A stretch of 64,000 nt of DNA from Knoellia sinensis KCTC 19936 (GTDB lineage Bacteria; Actinomycetota; Actinomycetes; Actinomycetales; Dermatophilaceae). The notes beneath the pieces are model-generated. The model was not told the origin of the DNA, did no database searches, and saw only the letters and a list, made by a program, of their open reading frames with translations. Each line of letters opens with the position of its first letter. Position 1 is the first letter of the stretch. Location of the stretch: NCBI RefSeq assembly GCF_000768705.1, contig NZ_AVPJ01000017.1, positions 1 to 64,000 of the forward strand, written 5' to 3'. This document shows positions 8,942 through 17,531 of this stretch, piece by piece. The position numbers and the translations under genes were made by a program.

Positions 8942-9754
8942 TCAGTAGCGACGGAACTCCGTCGGCGTGCCGAACATGTTGCGCTCGCTGGACGACTTCC
9001 CGGGCTTGGGCGAGTCGATCATCATGTCGCCGCCGGTGAAGATCCCGACGTGCCACGCAGGGCTGCCGTAGAAGACCAGGTCACCCGGCTTGGGGGTGCT
9101 CACGCGGGTGCCCTGTCGCTGCTGCTGCGATGCGGTGCGGGGCAGGGAGATGCCGGCCTTGCCGTAGACGTACTGCGTGAAACCGGAGCAGTCGAAGCCG
9201 GCGGGGGTCTCGCCGCCATAGACATAGGCGATGCCGAGCAGGCCGCGAGCGATGTTGACGATCTGGCTCGACGACTGACGCACCGCGTTGTTGGTGCTCG
9301 GCTTGGGCGTGGTGGCCTTGGGGGCAGTCGACGTGCGCGAGGTGCTGCGGCTCGTGGACTGCGTCGACGTGGCGCGCTGACGTGCCTCGACGACGCGGCT
9401 CTCACGCGACTGCTCCGCGAGCACGGGGCGAGGCTTGGGCTTCGGCTTCGCCACAACCTTCACGCCGGTGACGCCGACAGCGACACCCTTGGCGGCGGGC
9501 GCCAGGGCCGGGGCGCTGATGGCGGGGGTGCCGGGCGCGGCGACCGGGGCCGCGTCGGTCGACACGGCCGGGGGTGCAGCCTCGGGGGTCGCGGACGCCG
9601 GAAGTGCGAAGGCTGCGACGAGGCCACCGGATGCTGCGAGCACCGCAGAGGCCTTGGCCCCGGTCACACCGGCGCGCGACGCAATCGTGGACAGTTCGGA
9701 GACAGGGTTGTGTCGTCCAGGCGCGCGGTGACGCCCATGAGTGGAGTGAGCCAC
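8942..9754 (-). CDS. Secreted NlpC/P60 cell-wall endopeptidase
   Basis: This 270-residue protein is exported by a long Ala-rich signal peptide (hydrophobic core about 34-53, ending ASA). A Pro/Lys/Ser/Thr-rich linker with KPKPKPRP follows, then a C-terminal NlpC/P60 domain from about residue 160. The catalytic Cys lies in FDCSGF and the His in AWHVGIF. Such enzymes cut D-Glu to meso-DAP bonds in peptidoglycan during growth and division. The GTG start at 9754 follows GAGAGG. A c-di-AMP riboswitch occupies its leader, and its promoter matches that of the next cell-wall gene at 10128-11021. A hairpin terminator follows, so it is probably monocistronic. Confidence 0.92.
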   Translation of the reverse strand: MAHSTHGRHRAPGRHNPVSELSTIASRAGVTGAKASAVLAASGGLVAAFALPASATPEAAPPAVSTDAAPVAAPGTPAISAPALAPAAKGVAVGVTGVKVVAKPKPKPRPVLAEQSRESRVVEARQRATSTQSTSRSTSRTSTAPKATTPKPSTNNAVRQSSSQIVNIARGLLGIAYVYGGETPAGFDCSGFTQYVYGKAGISLPRTASQQQRQGTRVSTPKPGDLVFYGSPAWHVGIFTGGDMMIDSPKPGKSSSERNMFGTPTEFRRY

Positions 9755-9762
9755 GGTGTGAA

Positions 9763-9940
9763 CCTCTCGATGCCTACGAGGTGAGCTGTCGGGTTCGGGC
9801 GAAAGGTTCTGCCCGGCCAGTCGGAACTGGCTTCACCCCAAGGGACGACCCGAGGGTCTGCCCAAAAGTGGGTCCCCCGCTCCTGCCAGCGGTGTGTGGT
9901 GCAGTCGGTGACGGTGGCAGGACTCGGCAATCCGTCGCGA
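9763..9940 (-). promoter_or_regulatory. c-di-AMP (ydaO/yuaA-type) riboswitch
   Basis: The leader of the NlpC/P60 gene contains the conserved blocks of actinobacterial ydaO riboswitches in order on the minus strand: GCCGAGTCCTGCC (9928-9916), GGCAGGAGCGGGGGACCC, TTGGGGTGAAGCC, a variable hairpin CCAGTTCCGACTGG, CGAACCCGACAGCT, and a terminal CTCGTAGGCATCGAG stem just before the Shine-Dalgarno. This closely resembles the Streptomyces rpfA leader as I recall it. These riboswitches lower expression of wall hydrolases when cyclic di-AMP is high. Confidence 0.9.
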
Positions 9941-9972
9941 CAGTTCATCCCAGGGGGAGATGAACCTCGGCC

Positions 9973-10012
9973 ACCGTACCCAATGCTCTGAGCAAAGTCA
10001 CGTTTGGGTCAC
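9973..10012 (-). promoter_or_regulatory. Promoter with GTNAC direct repeats (MtrA-like)
   Basis: On the minus strand TGACTT (10000-9995), a 16-bp spacer and TACGGT (9978-9973) form a promoter just upstream of the riboswitch. The -35 overlaps a direct repeat GTGAC-N6-GTGAC (10012-9997), the 11-bp spaced pattern described for MtrA response-regulator sites near wall-hydrolase genes. An equivalent arrangement occurs at 11057-11096. Confidence 0.6.
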
Positions 10013-10074
10013 GGGCAATCGCGAACTCGTCCAGAAAGGCCCAACCAGTCCGCTTTGGGGCACGCGGCACAGGC

Positions 10075-10109
10075 GAAGGGCGGGAAGGCCATCGGCCTTC
10101 CCGCCCTTC
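10075..10109 (-). terminator. Hairpin terminator after the M15-like gene
   Basis: A perfect 16-bp hairpin (GAAGGGCGGGAAGGCC, loop ATC) lies 18 bp past the stop of the gene at 10128. Confidence 0.75.
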
Positions 10110-10127
10110 AGCGGCGTGCGTTCGGTG

Positions 10128-11021
10128 TCACTCCACCGAGATGTGCACGTGGTCGTAGTGGTTCTGCGTCGCAGACCCACGGTCCTCCATCGCGCGCCAG
10201 CCGGAGGCGCCGGCGAGCCAGATGCGCTGCTTCCAGATGACGTAGGTGATGTTGAGTTCGCTCATGTTGTTGATGGCCCACTGGGCGACGGCGTCACCCT
10301 TGGAGCCGGACACCATGACGTCGACGGCACGGCCGGTGCCGTGGTCCCCGGCACCGGCGCGGTAGCCGCCGATGTTGGTGATGCCGAAGTTCGAGCGGAC
10401 GCCCGAGCAGACCGTCGAGGCGTTGCTGCCGAGACCCTTGGACCGGCACCAGCTGTAGTAGGCGCCGGATCCGGTCCCGGACGGGACCGAGGTCTTCGGG
10501 GAGGTCGACGTCGACCGCTTGGTCGAGGTGGAGCTGGACTCGGACGACCTTGACTCCGACTCCGAGGACTCCGCGGCCGGCTTCTCCACCGGCTTCGGCT
10601 TGGGCTTGGGCTTGGGCTTGGCCACTGCGGTGACACCCTCGGTGCCGGCCTCGACCTTGACGCTCTCGGCCTCGGCGGGCGCCGTCAGGGCGGTCCGCTG
10701 CGCGATCGCGGTGCGACCGGTGCTGCGCGACGTCGAGACGTCAGAGGCAGCCTCGGCGCGGTCCCGGGCCATGAGGGCCGACGTCTGGCCGGACAGCTCG
10801 ATGTCCGAGGGCGCGGCCTGCACGGGGATGGCCACGGCTGCGGCGACACTCGACGCGAGGCCGAGGCCGACGAGGCCCTTGACGGCCGTCGGTCGCGAGA
10901 TCGACGAGATCGAGGCGACATCCGGCAGGCGACGGGTGCGGCCGTTCTCAGCAGCCAGTCGACGTGAAGCGCGGGTTTCGAATTCAGGGGTGTTGCTGGC
11001 AGGGGTTCCAGGGGAAGGCAC
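10128..11021 (-). CDS. Secreted cell-wall protein with M15/LAS-type peptidase-like domain
   Basis: This 297-residue protein has an N-terminal charged stretch, a hydrophobic export segment (about 50-69, ending VQA), a low-complexity linker rich in Ser, Thr and KPKP repeats, and a C-terminal domain from about residue 195. That domain contains DHGTGRAVDVMV and YDHVHISVE, matching the zinc-binding pattern (His, Asp, His-x-His) of LAS/M15-like D,D-peptidases, close to the ARB_07466 C-terminal family. A role in trimming peptidoglycan is likely. The GTG start at 11021 is separated from GAGAGG by an eight-T tract. It shares linker style and promoter with the neighbouring NlpC/P60 gene, so the two are probably co-regulated. 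Catalytic activity is inferred from motifs. Confidence 0.8.
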   Translation of the reverse strand: MPSPGTPASNTPEFETRASRRLAAENGRTRRLPDVASISSISRPTAVKGLVGLGLASSVAAAVAIPVQAAPSDIELSGQTSALMARDRAEAASDVSTSRSTGRTAIAQRTALTAPAEAESVKVEAGTEGVTAVAKPKPKPKPKPVEKPAAESSESESRSSESSSTSTKRSTSTSPKTSVPSGTGSGAYYSWCRSKGLGSNASTVCSGVRSNFGITNIGGYRAGAGDHGTGRAVDVMVSGSKGDAVAQWAINNMSELNITYVIWKQRIWLAGASGWRAMEDRGSATQNHYDHVHISVE

Positions 11022-11056
11022 GAAAAAAAACCTCTCGGTGGATCAGGGGTGTGCCC

Positions 11057-11096
11057 ACCGTAGCCGGGCTACAGGGCGAAGTCACATTCCGGTAAC
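11057..11096 (-). promoter_or_regulatory. Promoter with GTNAC direct repeats, second copy
   Basis: On the minus strand TGACTT (11084-11079), 16 bp, TACGGT (11062-11057), preceded by GTTAC-N6-GTGAC (11096-11081). Hexamers, spacer and repeat spacing match the promoter at 9973-10012. Confidence 0.6.
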
Positions 11097-11197
11097 AGCA
11101 AACTTTCTCGAGGCTGGCGTCGACCCGTGAAGCGTGGACGGGGCACCGTGCAGTGTTCCGTGCTCAGCCCCGCCGGTGGGCTTTGAGGGGCTTGGCG

Positions 11198-11905
11198 TCA
11201 AATGTGACTTGCGCCACGTGCCACGAAGACATGCGAGGCGATGTCGTCGGGCAGGGACACCCCCGACGCTTCGTCGGCCCCCGACAGAGCCGCGATGACG
11301 CGCTCCCCGTCACGCCGCACGACAGCGAGTTGGCCTGGCAGGAGGCCCGCTGCGGTGATGAGGGTCAATGCCTCGTGGTCGACCTGCGCCGGCTCCCCGA
11401 TACGACGCACCGTCACCGTGACCGGCTCCTCGCCCGCGACCTCACTCAGCGTCGACAGGCCGGTCCGGAAGTCTTCGGCCAGGCCCTCCCCGAACTCCTC
11501 GAGCCCGGGGATGGGGTTGCCATAGGGCGACTCCGCGTGGTCGGCCAGCAAGGCGAGGATCTTGCGCTCGACGCGGTCCGACATCACGTGTTCCCACCGG
11601 CAGGCCTCGTCGTGGACGAACTCCCACTCGAGCCCGATGACGTCGACGAGGAGCCGTTCGGCGATGCGGTGCTTGCGCATGACCCGCGTCGCAAGGCGTC
11701 GACCCTCCTCGGAGAGCTCGAGGTGCCGGTCTCCGGCCACGGAGAGCAGGCCGTCACGCTCCATGCGAGCCACCGTCTGCGAGACGGTCGGCCCCGAATG
11801 GCCCAGGCGCTCGGCGATGCGAGCCCGAAGCGGAGTGATGCCCTCCTCCTCGAGCTCGAAGACGGTGCGGAGGTACATCTCCGTGGTGTCGATGAGGTCG
11901 GTCAC
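11198..11905 (-). CDS. dtxR: DtxR/IdeR-family metal-dependent repressor
   Basis: The 235-residue regulator shows the three-part DtxR layout: winged helix (about 1-73), dimerisation/metal-binding domain (74-140) and SH3-like C-terminal domain. The two metal sites are complete at classical positions: Met10, Cys102, Glu105 and His106 in the primary site, and His79, Glu83 and His98 in the ancillary site (MRKHR, HDEACRWEHV). It should bind Fe2+ or Mn2+ and repress uptake or storage genes. The recognition helix is TVSQTVARMERDGL. It is the second gene of an operon, starting 15 nt after the MFS stop. Whether it is the iron (IdeR) or manganese (MntR/SirR) paralogue cannot be told from sequence alone; the full set of DtxR ligands favours an IdeR/DtxR-like metal response. 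Confidence 0.92.
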   Translation of the reverse strand: MTDLIDTTEMYLRTVFELEEEGITPLRARIAERLGHSGPTVSQTVARMERDGLLSVAGDRHLELSEEGRRLATRVMRKHRIAERLLVDVIGLEWEFVHDEACRWEHVMSDRVERKILALLADHAESPYGNPIPGLEEFGEGLAEDFRTGLSTLSEVAGEEPVTVTVRRIGEPAQVDHEALTLITAAGLLPGQLAVVRRDGERVIAALSGADEASGVSLPDDIASHVFVARGASHI

Positions 11906-11920
11906 GCGCCCAGTCTCTCA

Positions 11921-13177
11921 TCACGCCCGGACGGGCTTCGCCGCTGCGCGGCGCGGATCGTATGCCGGGAGCCACCGTGCGAGCCATGGTGCGCCTCCCA
12001 GCACGAGGACTCCGAGGACCACGCAGGCGGGCCCGAGCCCGGCGAGGAGCGTCACGCCACTCACGAGGAGCGGCGCCCCGTTCTGCCCGATGAGCGAGAG
12101 GAACCGCCACACCGACAGGAACTGCGCCCGTCCCGCGACCGGCGCCGCGTCGGCGCCCAGCGTCTGGACGATCCCCGAACCCAGACCGTTGCCGATTCCC
12201 ATGAGGGTGGACACGGCCGCCACGGCGGTGAACCCGTGGGTCAGTGGCAGCAGCACCATGCCTGCGCCGAGGATGACGAGGAAGGGCACGGCCACCCACA
12301 CCCGGCCGAACCGGTCCATGATCGAACCCGCCGGATAGAAGAGGAGCACTTCGGCTCCGCCTGCGATGCCGAAGATCAGCGCGGTCTGGCTGTCCGTGAT
12401 CCCGACCGACTCGGCCCACAGGGGCACGATGACGAACCGGCCCTGACGAGCGGCCCCAATGATGATGACGCCGACTCCGATCGTGAGCACGACCGCCCTG
12501 TGCCGACGGATGACGTCACGCAGTCCGACCCGCTCCGGGCCGCCCCTGCCCGAACCTCCGCTCCACCGGTGTCCCGCACCGGAGTTCGCCGGGTCGATTG
12601 CTGCCGTGTCCGCGTCCCGTAGTCCAACCCAGGCCCAGACCGCGGCGAGGAGACCCGCGACGACCGCCACGGCATACGCGGCCTGTGTTCCCCAGATGGC
12701 GATGATCGGTGCGGCGACGAATGGGCCGACGAACAGGCCGATGCGTTGGACCCCGCCCATCGTCGACATCGCCCGCGCCCGGATCCGGACGGGAGCACGG
12801 GCCGTGAGCCAGGACTGTCTGGCAAGCATGAAGACCGACCCCGTCATGCCCATGAGCCCGATGGCGATGCCGAGCGTGACGAGATTGGGCGCGACCACGG
12901 CGAGAGCCGCACCGACGGCGTCGACCAGCGCCGCGCCGGCCAGTGCACGGCGCTCCCCGATCCGCGCGACGAGCGAACCGGCGGGCAGTGACGACACGAA
13001 CGCGGACATGCCCTCGATGAGGACGAAGGCCGCCGCAACGGCCACGCTCGCGCCCAGGTCCCTCGCGCTGAGGGCCACGACGGGTAGTGCCGCCCCCACC
13101 CCGACGGACCACACGGCGGTGGGTCCGAAGGCTGGCAGCGCGATGCTCCGCAACGAGAAGTCGTCGGTGCCTGTCAC
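11921..13177 (-). CDS. MFS transporter
   Basis: The 418-residue product has 12 predicted membrane helices and the MFS loop 2-3 signature in the form GSLVARIGERRALAG. Substrate is not evident. The chosen start is GTG 13177 (VTGTDDFSLRSI), because homology-like MFS sequence begins there and no upstream ATG gives a better protein. It is the first gene of a two-gene operon with dtxR, so metal-responsive expression or a metal/siderophore-linked substrate is conceivable, but nothing in the protein demonstrates it. It diverges from citA, with about 135 bp between the starts. The coding frame stays open far upstream; that extension is only a shadow of citA. Confidence 0.85.
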   Translation of the reverse strand: MTGTDDFSLRSIALPAFGPTAVWSVGVGAALPVVALSARDLGASVAVAAAFVLIEGMSAFVSSLPAGSLVARIGERRALAGAALVDAVGAALAVVAPNLVTLGIAIGLMGMTGSVFMLARQSWLTARAPVRIRARAMSTMGGVQRIGLFVGPFVAAPIIAIWGTQAAYAVAVVAGLLAAVWAWVGLRDADTAAIDPANSGAGHRWSGGSGRGGPERVGLRDVIRRHRAVVLTIGVGVIIIGAARQGRFVIVPLWAESVGITDSQTALIFGIAGGAEVLLFYPAGSIMDRFGRVWVAVPFLVILGAGMVLLPLTHGFTAVAAVSTLMGIGNGLGSGIVQTLGADAAPVAGRAQFLSVWRFLSLIGQNGAPLLVSGVTLLAGLGPACVVLGVLVLGGAPWLARWLPAYDPRRAAAKPVRA

Positions 13178-13312
13178 GCCGGCAACCCTGACACGTATGT
13201 TGATCGGAAGCGCGGACGGCCCAATTCGATCCGCCGTCAGCCCAACGCCACCCGGTTGGGGGATGCACAATGTTGCTGCCCGACACCGGAAGAACCCGAG
13301 ACGAGGGAACCT

Positions 13313-14455
13313 GTGACATCGCAGTCCGAGACCCAACAGCCCGCCGTTGCCGCGACGCCGGACCCTGACTTCCGGCCCGGTCTGGAGGGCGTCATCGCCT
13401 TCGAGTCCACGATCGCCGAGCCCGACAAGGAAGGTGGCGCGCTGCGATATCGCGGCGTCGACATCAAGGACCTCGTCGGTCGCGTGAGCTTCGGCCAGGT
13501 GTGGGGCCTGCTCGTCGACAACGAGTTCGACCCGGGCCTCCCACCCGCCGAGCCGTTCCCCCTCCCGGTGCACAGCGGCGACATCCGCGTCGACGTCCAG
13601 TCCTCCCTCGCGCAGCTCGCGCCCGTGTGGGGCTTCAAGCCGCTCCTCGACATCGACGCCGCCGAGGCCCGCGACAACCTCGCCCGCGCGTCGGTCATGG
13701 CGCTGTCCTTCATCGGTCAGTCCGCGCACGGCCAGACCACACCGATGGTGCCGCAGGCCCGTGTCGACGAGGGCAAGACCATCGTCGAGCGGTTCATGAT
13801 CCGCTGGCGCGGTGAGCCCGACCCCAAGCACGTCGAGGCCATCGACGCCTACTTCATCTCCGCGGCCGAGCACGGGATGAACGCGTCGACGTTCACCGCA
13901 CGGGTCATCGCGTCGACGGGCGCCGACGTCGCGGCCTGCATGTCGGGCGCCATCGGTGCCCTCTCGGGGCCGCTGCACGGCGGGGCCCCGTCGCGCGCCC
14001 AGCACATGATCGAGGGAGTCGAGCAGTCCGGCGACGCCGAGGCCTATGTCAAGGGTGTCCTCGACCGTGGCGAGCGCCTCATGGGCTTCGGCCACCGTGT
14101 CTATCGCGCCTACGACCCGCGCGCCGCCGTCCTCCGCGACACCTGCAAGCGCCTTGGTGCCCCCCGCTACGAGGTCGCCGCCGAGCTCGAGAAGGCCGCC
14201 ATCGCTGCCCTGGCCGAGCGCTACCCCGAGCGCCGGATGGAGACCAACGTCGACTACTGGGCCGCCGTCCTCCTCGACTTCGCCGACGTCCCCGGCGAGA
14301 TGATGACGCCGCTCTTCGTCGCGGCCCGCACCGCTGGCTGGGCGGCGCACATCCTCGAGCAGAAGGAGACCGGGCGCCTCATCCGCCCGAGCTCGCGCTA
14401 CATCGGCGAGCCCAGCCGTCCCCTCGAGTCCGTGGCCGGCTACCGCGAGAGCTGA
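13313..14455 (+). CDS. citA: Citrate synthase, mycobacterial CitA type
   Basis: This 380-residue enzyme condenses oxaloacetate and acetyl-CoA to citrate at entry to the TCA cycle. All catalytic parts are present: AEHGMNASTF with the first His, GPLHGGAPSRA with the second, MGFGHRVYR for oxaloacetate binding, and the late Asp near VDYWAAVLLD. N-terminal GVIAFESTIAEPDKEGGALRYRG is typical of the second citrate synthase of actinobacteria. The length matches M. tuberculosis CitA (about 373). The GTG at 13313 follows GAGGGAAC; an upstream TTG at 13256 would add an unconvincing Cys-rich leader. The next gene, serC, is its neighbour in related genomes too. Confidence 0.95.
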   Translation: MTSQSETQQPAVAATPDPDFRPGLEGVIAFESTIAEPDKEGGALRYRGVDIKDLVGRVSFGQVWGLLVDNEFDPGLPPAEPFPLPVHSGDIRVDVQSSLAQLAPVWGFKPLLDIDAAEARDNLARASVMALSFIGQSAHGQTTPMVPQARVDEGKTIVERFMIRWRGEPDPKHVEAIDAYFISAAEHGMNASTFTARVIASTGADVAACMSGAIGALSGPLHGGAPSRAQHMIEGVEQSGDAEAYVKGVLDRGERLMGFGHRVYRAYDPRAAVLRDTCKRLGAPRYEVAAELEKAAIAALAERYPERRMETNVDYWAAVLLDFADVPGEMMTPLFVAARTAGWAAHILEQKETGRLIRPSSRYIGEPSRPLESVAGYRES

Positions 14456-14472
14456 GCCCGGACGCACGACCC

Positions 14473-14512
14473 GACTGCACGGCATACGAACGAATTCGTA
14501 TGCCGTGCAGTC
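14473..14512. terminator. Perfect hairpin made of two GGCATACG motifs
   Basis: Arms GACTGCACGGCATACGAA (14473-14490) and their exact complement (14495-14512) enclose a CGAA tetraloop 17 bp past citA. It is a strong terminator and also a head-to-head pair of the genome-wide GGCATAC motif. Confidence 0.75.
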
Positions 14513-14547
14513 CGTTGGGCACATGGCTCACGTCGTCCGGTGGCTGA

Positions 14548-15714
<1,167 letters not shown>

Positions 15715-15731
15715 CCCGCCCGCCTGACCCC

Positions 15732-15785
15732 CGACCTACCGGGCCGGATGTGTCGCGATCGCGACCCTTCCGGCCCGGTAGGTCG
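15732..15785. repeat. Intergenic palindrome, CCTACCGGGCCG family copy 1
   Basis: Perfect 17-bp arms CGACCTACCGGGCCGGA (15732-15748) and complement (15769-15785) surround a 20-nt loop holding the inner palindrome GTCGCGATCGCGAC. It lies just past serC and may terminate it. A second member is at 57055-57102. Confidence 0.75.
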
Positions 15786-15882
15786 TTTATGAGACGGGTC
15801 ACGGGCCCATTCGGCCCTTGGGGTTTCTCCGGGTAACCTTGCGCGGGTGCGCCGACCACGGCGCCACCGGAAGGAGGCTGAC

Positions 15883-17178
15883 ATGGGCGTCAGCAGGCAT
15901 CGGGCGGCACTGGCCGCCCTGAAGACCACGACGGGCAAGCGGATCGCCGGGGCGGTCGCTGCACTCGCCGTGACGTCGACCGGTGTCGCTGCCGTGGCTG
16001 CCACGGAGCCGGCCGCCCAGGCCAAGCCGCGCCTCGTCGTCCCTCCCGTGCCGGTCTACCAGGCGGGCGGCGTCACCACGCTGCCAGCACTGCCGGCTCT
16101 TCCTGCCCTGGAGCTTCCGGACCCCAACGCCACGATCACCCCCGAGTCCCTCGCGGGCGAGCCGCAGACGTGGGGGCTGACCAGCACCGCGAGTGGCATC
16201 CCGGCCCAGGCCATGGCGGCCTACCAGGCGGCGCAGCGACTCCTCGCCCAGGCGGACCCCGGATGCAAGATCGACTGGGCCCTGCTCGCCGGCATCGGCA
16301 AGGTCGAGAGCGACCACGGCCGGTGGGGTCGCAACCTCCTCGACGCGGCCGGTACCGCCGTGCCCGGCATCTTCGGAATTCCCCTGACCGGCGACGGGGT
16401 CGCCCGCATCACAGACTCCGATGGCGGCCGCTACGACCGCGACGTCATCTGGGACCGCGCCGTCGGACCCATGCAGTTCATCCCCGGCACGTGGAAGTCC
16501 GTCGGGGCCGACGGCAACGGCGACGGCAAGCGCGACCCGCAGAACATTGCCGACGCCGCCACCTCGGCGGGCATCTACCTGTGCTCCGGACGAGGGGACC
16601 TCACGCAGCCTGCGGACCTCACCCGGGCAGTGCTCCGCTACAACCACTCGATGGACTACGTCACCAAGGTGACCAGCATCGCGGCGTCGTACCGTTCCGG
16701 CCACAGCGTGGTCCCGGCCACGGCCCTGCCGCCGGGGTATGCCGGCCGCACGCCCTACCTGCCCCCCGCCGGCTCCCAGCCCGGTCCCGCGACCAGCCCG
16801 TCGCCGAGCGCGACCACCTCACCGTCGGCGTCGACGTCACCGAAACCACAGGCCACGTCGGAGCCCTCGCGCTCCACGGCCCCCCAGCCGAAGCCCTCGA
16901 CGGCCGCGCCCCAGCCCACGAAGGCCCCCGCGCCCAAGCCTGTCGTGCCGCTGCCGAAGGTCACCGCGACGCCACTGCCGTCGACCACGGTGGGGGTCGA
17001 CCCGGACCCCTTCTCAGTGGGGGACACGGTGAAGATCACCGCCGGCCAGCACGTCGGCCTGTCCGCCAGGATCCTCAAGGTCGACACGTCCAAGGACACC
17101 GTGACCGTCGCCGTCACCGTGCTCGGCGTCGACATCCCCGTCGTCCTCCCCTACAGCGACGTCGCCCTCGTCCCGTAG
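15883..17178 (+). CDS. Secreted lytic transglycosylase with C-terminal KOW domain
   Basis: This 431-residue exported protein begins with an RR-containing signal region (hydrophobic 20-42). The soluble lytic transglycosylase domain spans about 105-285: catalytic Glu in GIGKVESDHG (Glu142) and the MltB-like AVGPMQFIPGTW (193-204). It cleaves MurNAc-GlcNAc bonds with 1,6-anhydro product formation. A Pro/Ser/Thr linker (about 300-370) leads to a last domain at 373-431, FSVGDTVKITAGQHVGLSA followed by a beta barrel ending in VVLPYSDVALV. This closely resembles the KOW domain of NusG and is unusual in an extracytoplasmic enzyme. The ATG at 15883 follows AAGGAGG. A terminator hairpin follows the gene. 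Confidence 0.9.
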   Translation: MGVSRHRAALAALKTTTGKRIAGAVAALAVTSTGVAAVAATEPAAQAKPRLVVPPVPVYQAGGVTTLPALPALPALELPDPNATITPESLAGEPQTWGLTSTASGIPAQAMAAYQAAQRLLAQADPGCKIDWALLAGIGKVESDHGRWGRNLLDAAGTAVPGIFGIPLTGDGVARITDSDGGRYDRDVIWDRAVGPMQFIPGTWKSVGADGNGDGKRDPQNIADAATSAGIYLCSGRGDLTQPADLTRAVLRYNHSMDYVTKVTSIAASYRSGHSVVPATALPPGYAGRTPYLPPAGSQPGPATSPSPSATTSPSASTSPKPQATSEPSRSTAPQPKPSTAAPQPTKAPAPKPVVPLPKVTATPLPSTTVGVDPDPFSVGDTVKITAGQHVGLSARILKVDTSKDTVTVAVTVLGVDIPVVLPYSDVALVP

Positions 17179-17198
17179 GCCCAGGGGCCTGATCCCGG

Positions 17199-17235
17199 CC
17201 TGACCCGGCACCTGCAGGAGGGGTGCCGGGTCAGG
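17199..17235 (+). terminator. Terminator after the lytic transglycosylase
   Basis: Perfect 14-bp hairpin with arms CCTGACCCGGCACC and GGTGCCGGGTCAGG lies 20 bp past the stop. Confidence 0.75.
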
Positions 17236-17241
17236 TCAGCG

Positions 17242-17303
17242 GTCGAGGTAGTACGAAACGCCGTCCGGCGTCGTGGCGGGACGGCGTTTCGTACTACCTC
17301 GAC
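17242..17303. repeat. Long intergenic palindrome, 25-bp perfect arms
   Basis: Arms 17242-17266 and 17279-17303 are exact complements (they begin GTCGAGGTAGTACG) around a 12-nt loop. It lies between convergent genes, immediately after the preceding terminator. No second copy is in the window. Confidence 0.8.
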
Positions 17304-17341
17304 TGGCGGATCGGTGAACCGATGTGGCGCCCTCGACGAAG

Positions 17342-17402
17342 CGCATTGTGGGGTTCGTGCGTTTGCGACGAAGGAGCAACTGAGCGCGAACCCCACAATG
17401 CG
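17342..17402. repeat. Long intergenic palindrome, 16-bp perfect arms
   Basis: Arms CGCATTGTGGGGTTCG (17342-17357) and their complement (17387-17402) flank a 29-nt loop. It is the third palindrome in this 265-bp convergent gap and probably belongs to the same structural class as the others. Confidence 0.75.
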
Positions 17403-17444
17403 CGGAGTCGAACGTGCGCCGAGAAGCGGCGAGGTGGGCGCGGG

Positions 17445-17531
17445 TCAGGTCAGGACGGCATACGCGATGGCCACGATCACGAGCACGGCCAGGACGCCGA
17501 GCGTCATCCGGCGACGGAAGGCCGGCGTCAT
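17445..17531 (-). CDS. 28-residue membrane peptide coupled to the MFS gene
   Basis: MTPAFRRRMTLGVLAVLVIV plus eight further residues (to LT) encodes a positively charged start and one hydrophobic helix, a typical small single-pass membrane protein. Its ATG overlaps the MFS stop as ATGA, implying translational coupling. It is therefore probably a third product of the marR-MFS operon, perhaps a transporter-associated small protein. No family is recognised. The GGCATAC motif near its end encodes the Tyr-Ala pair as TAT GCC. Confidence 0.6.
   Translation of the reverse strand: MTPAFRRRMTLGVLAVLVIVAIAYAVLT

Noticed and set aside
13256-13312. Upstream TTG start for citrate synthase
   Set aside because: The added residues are Cys/Pro-rich and unlike family members; GTG 13313 has a ribosome binding site.
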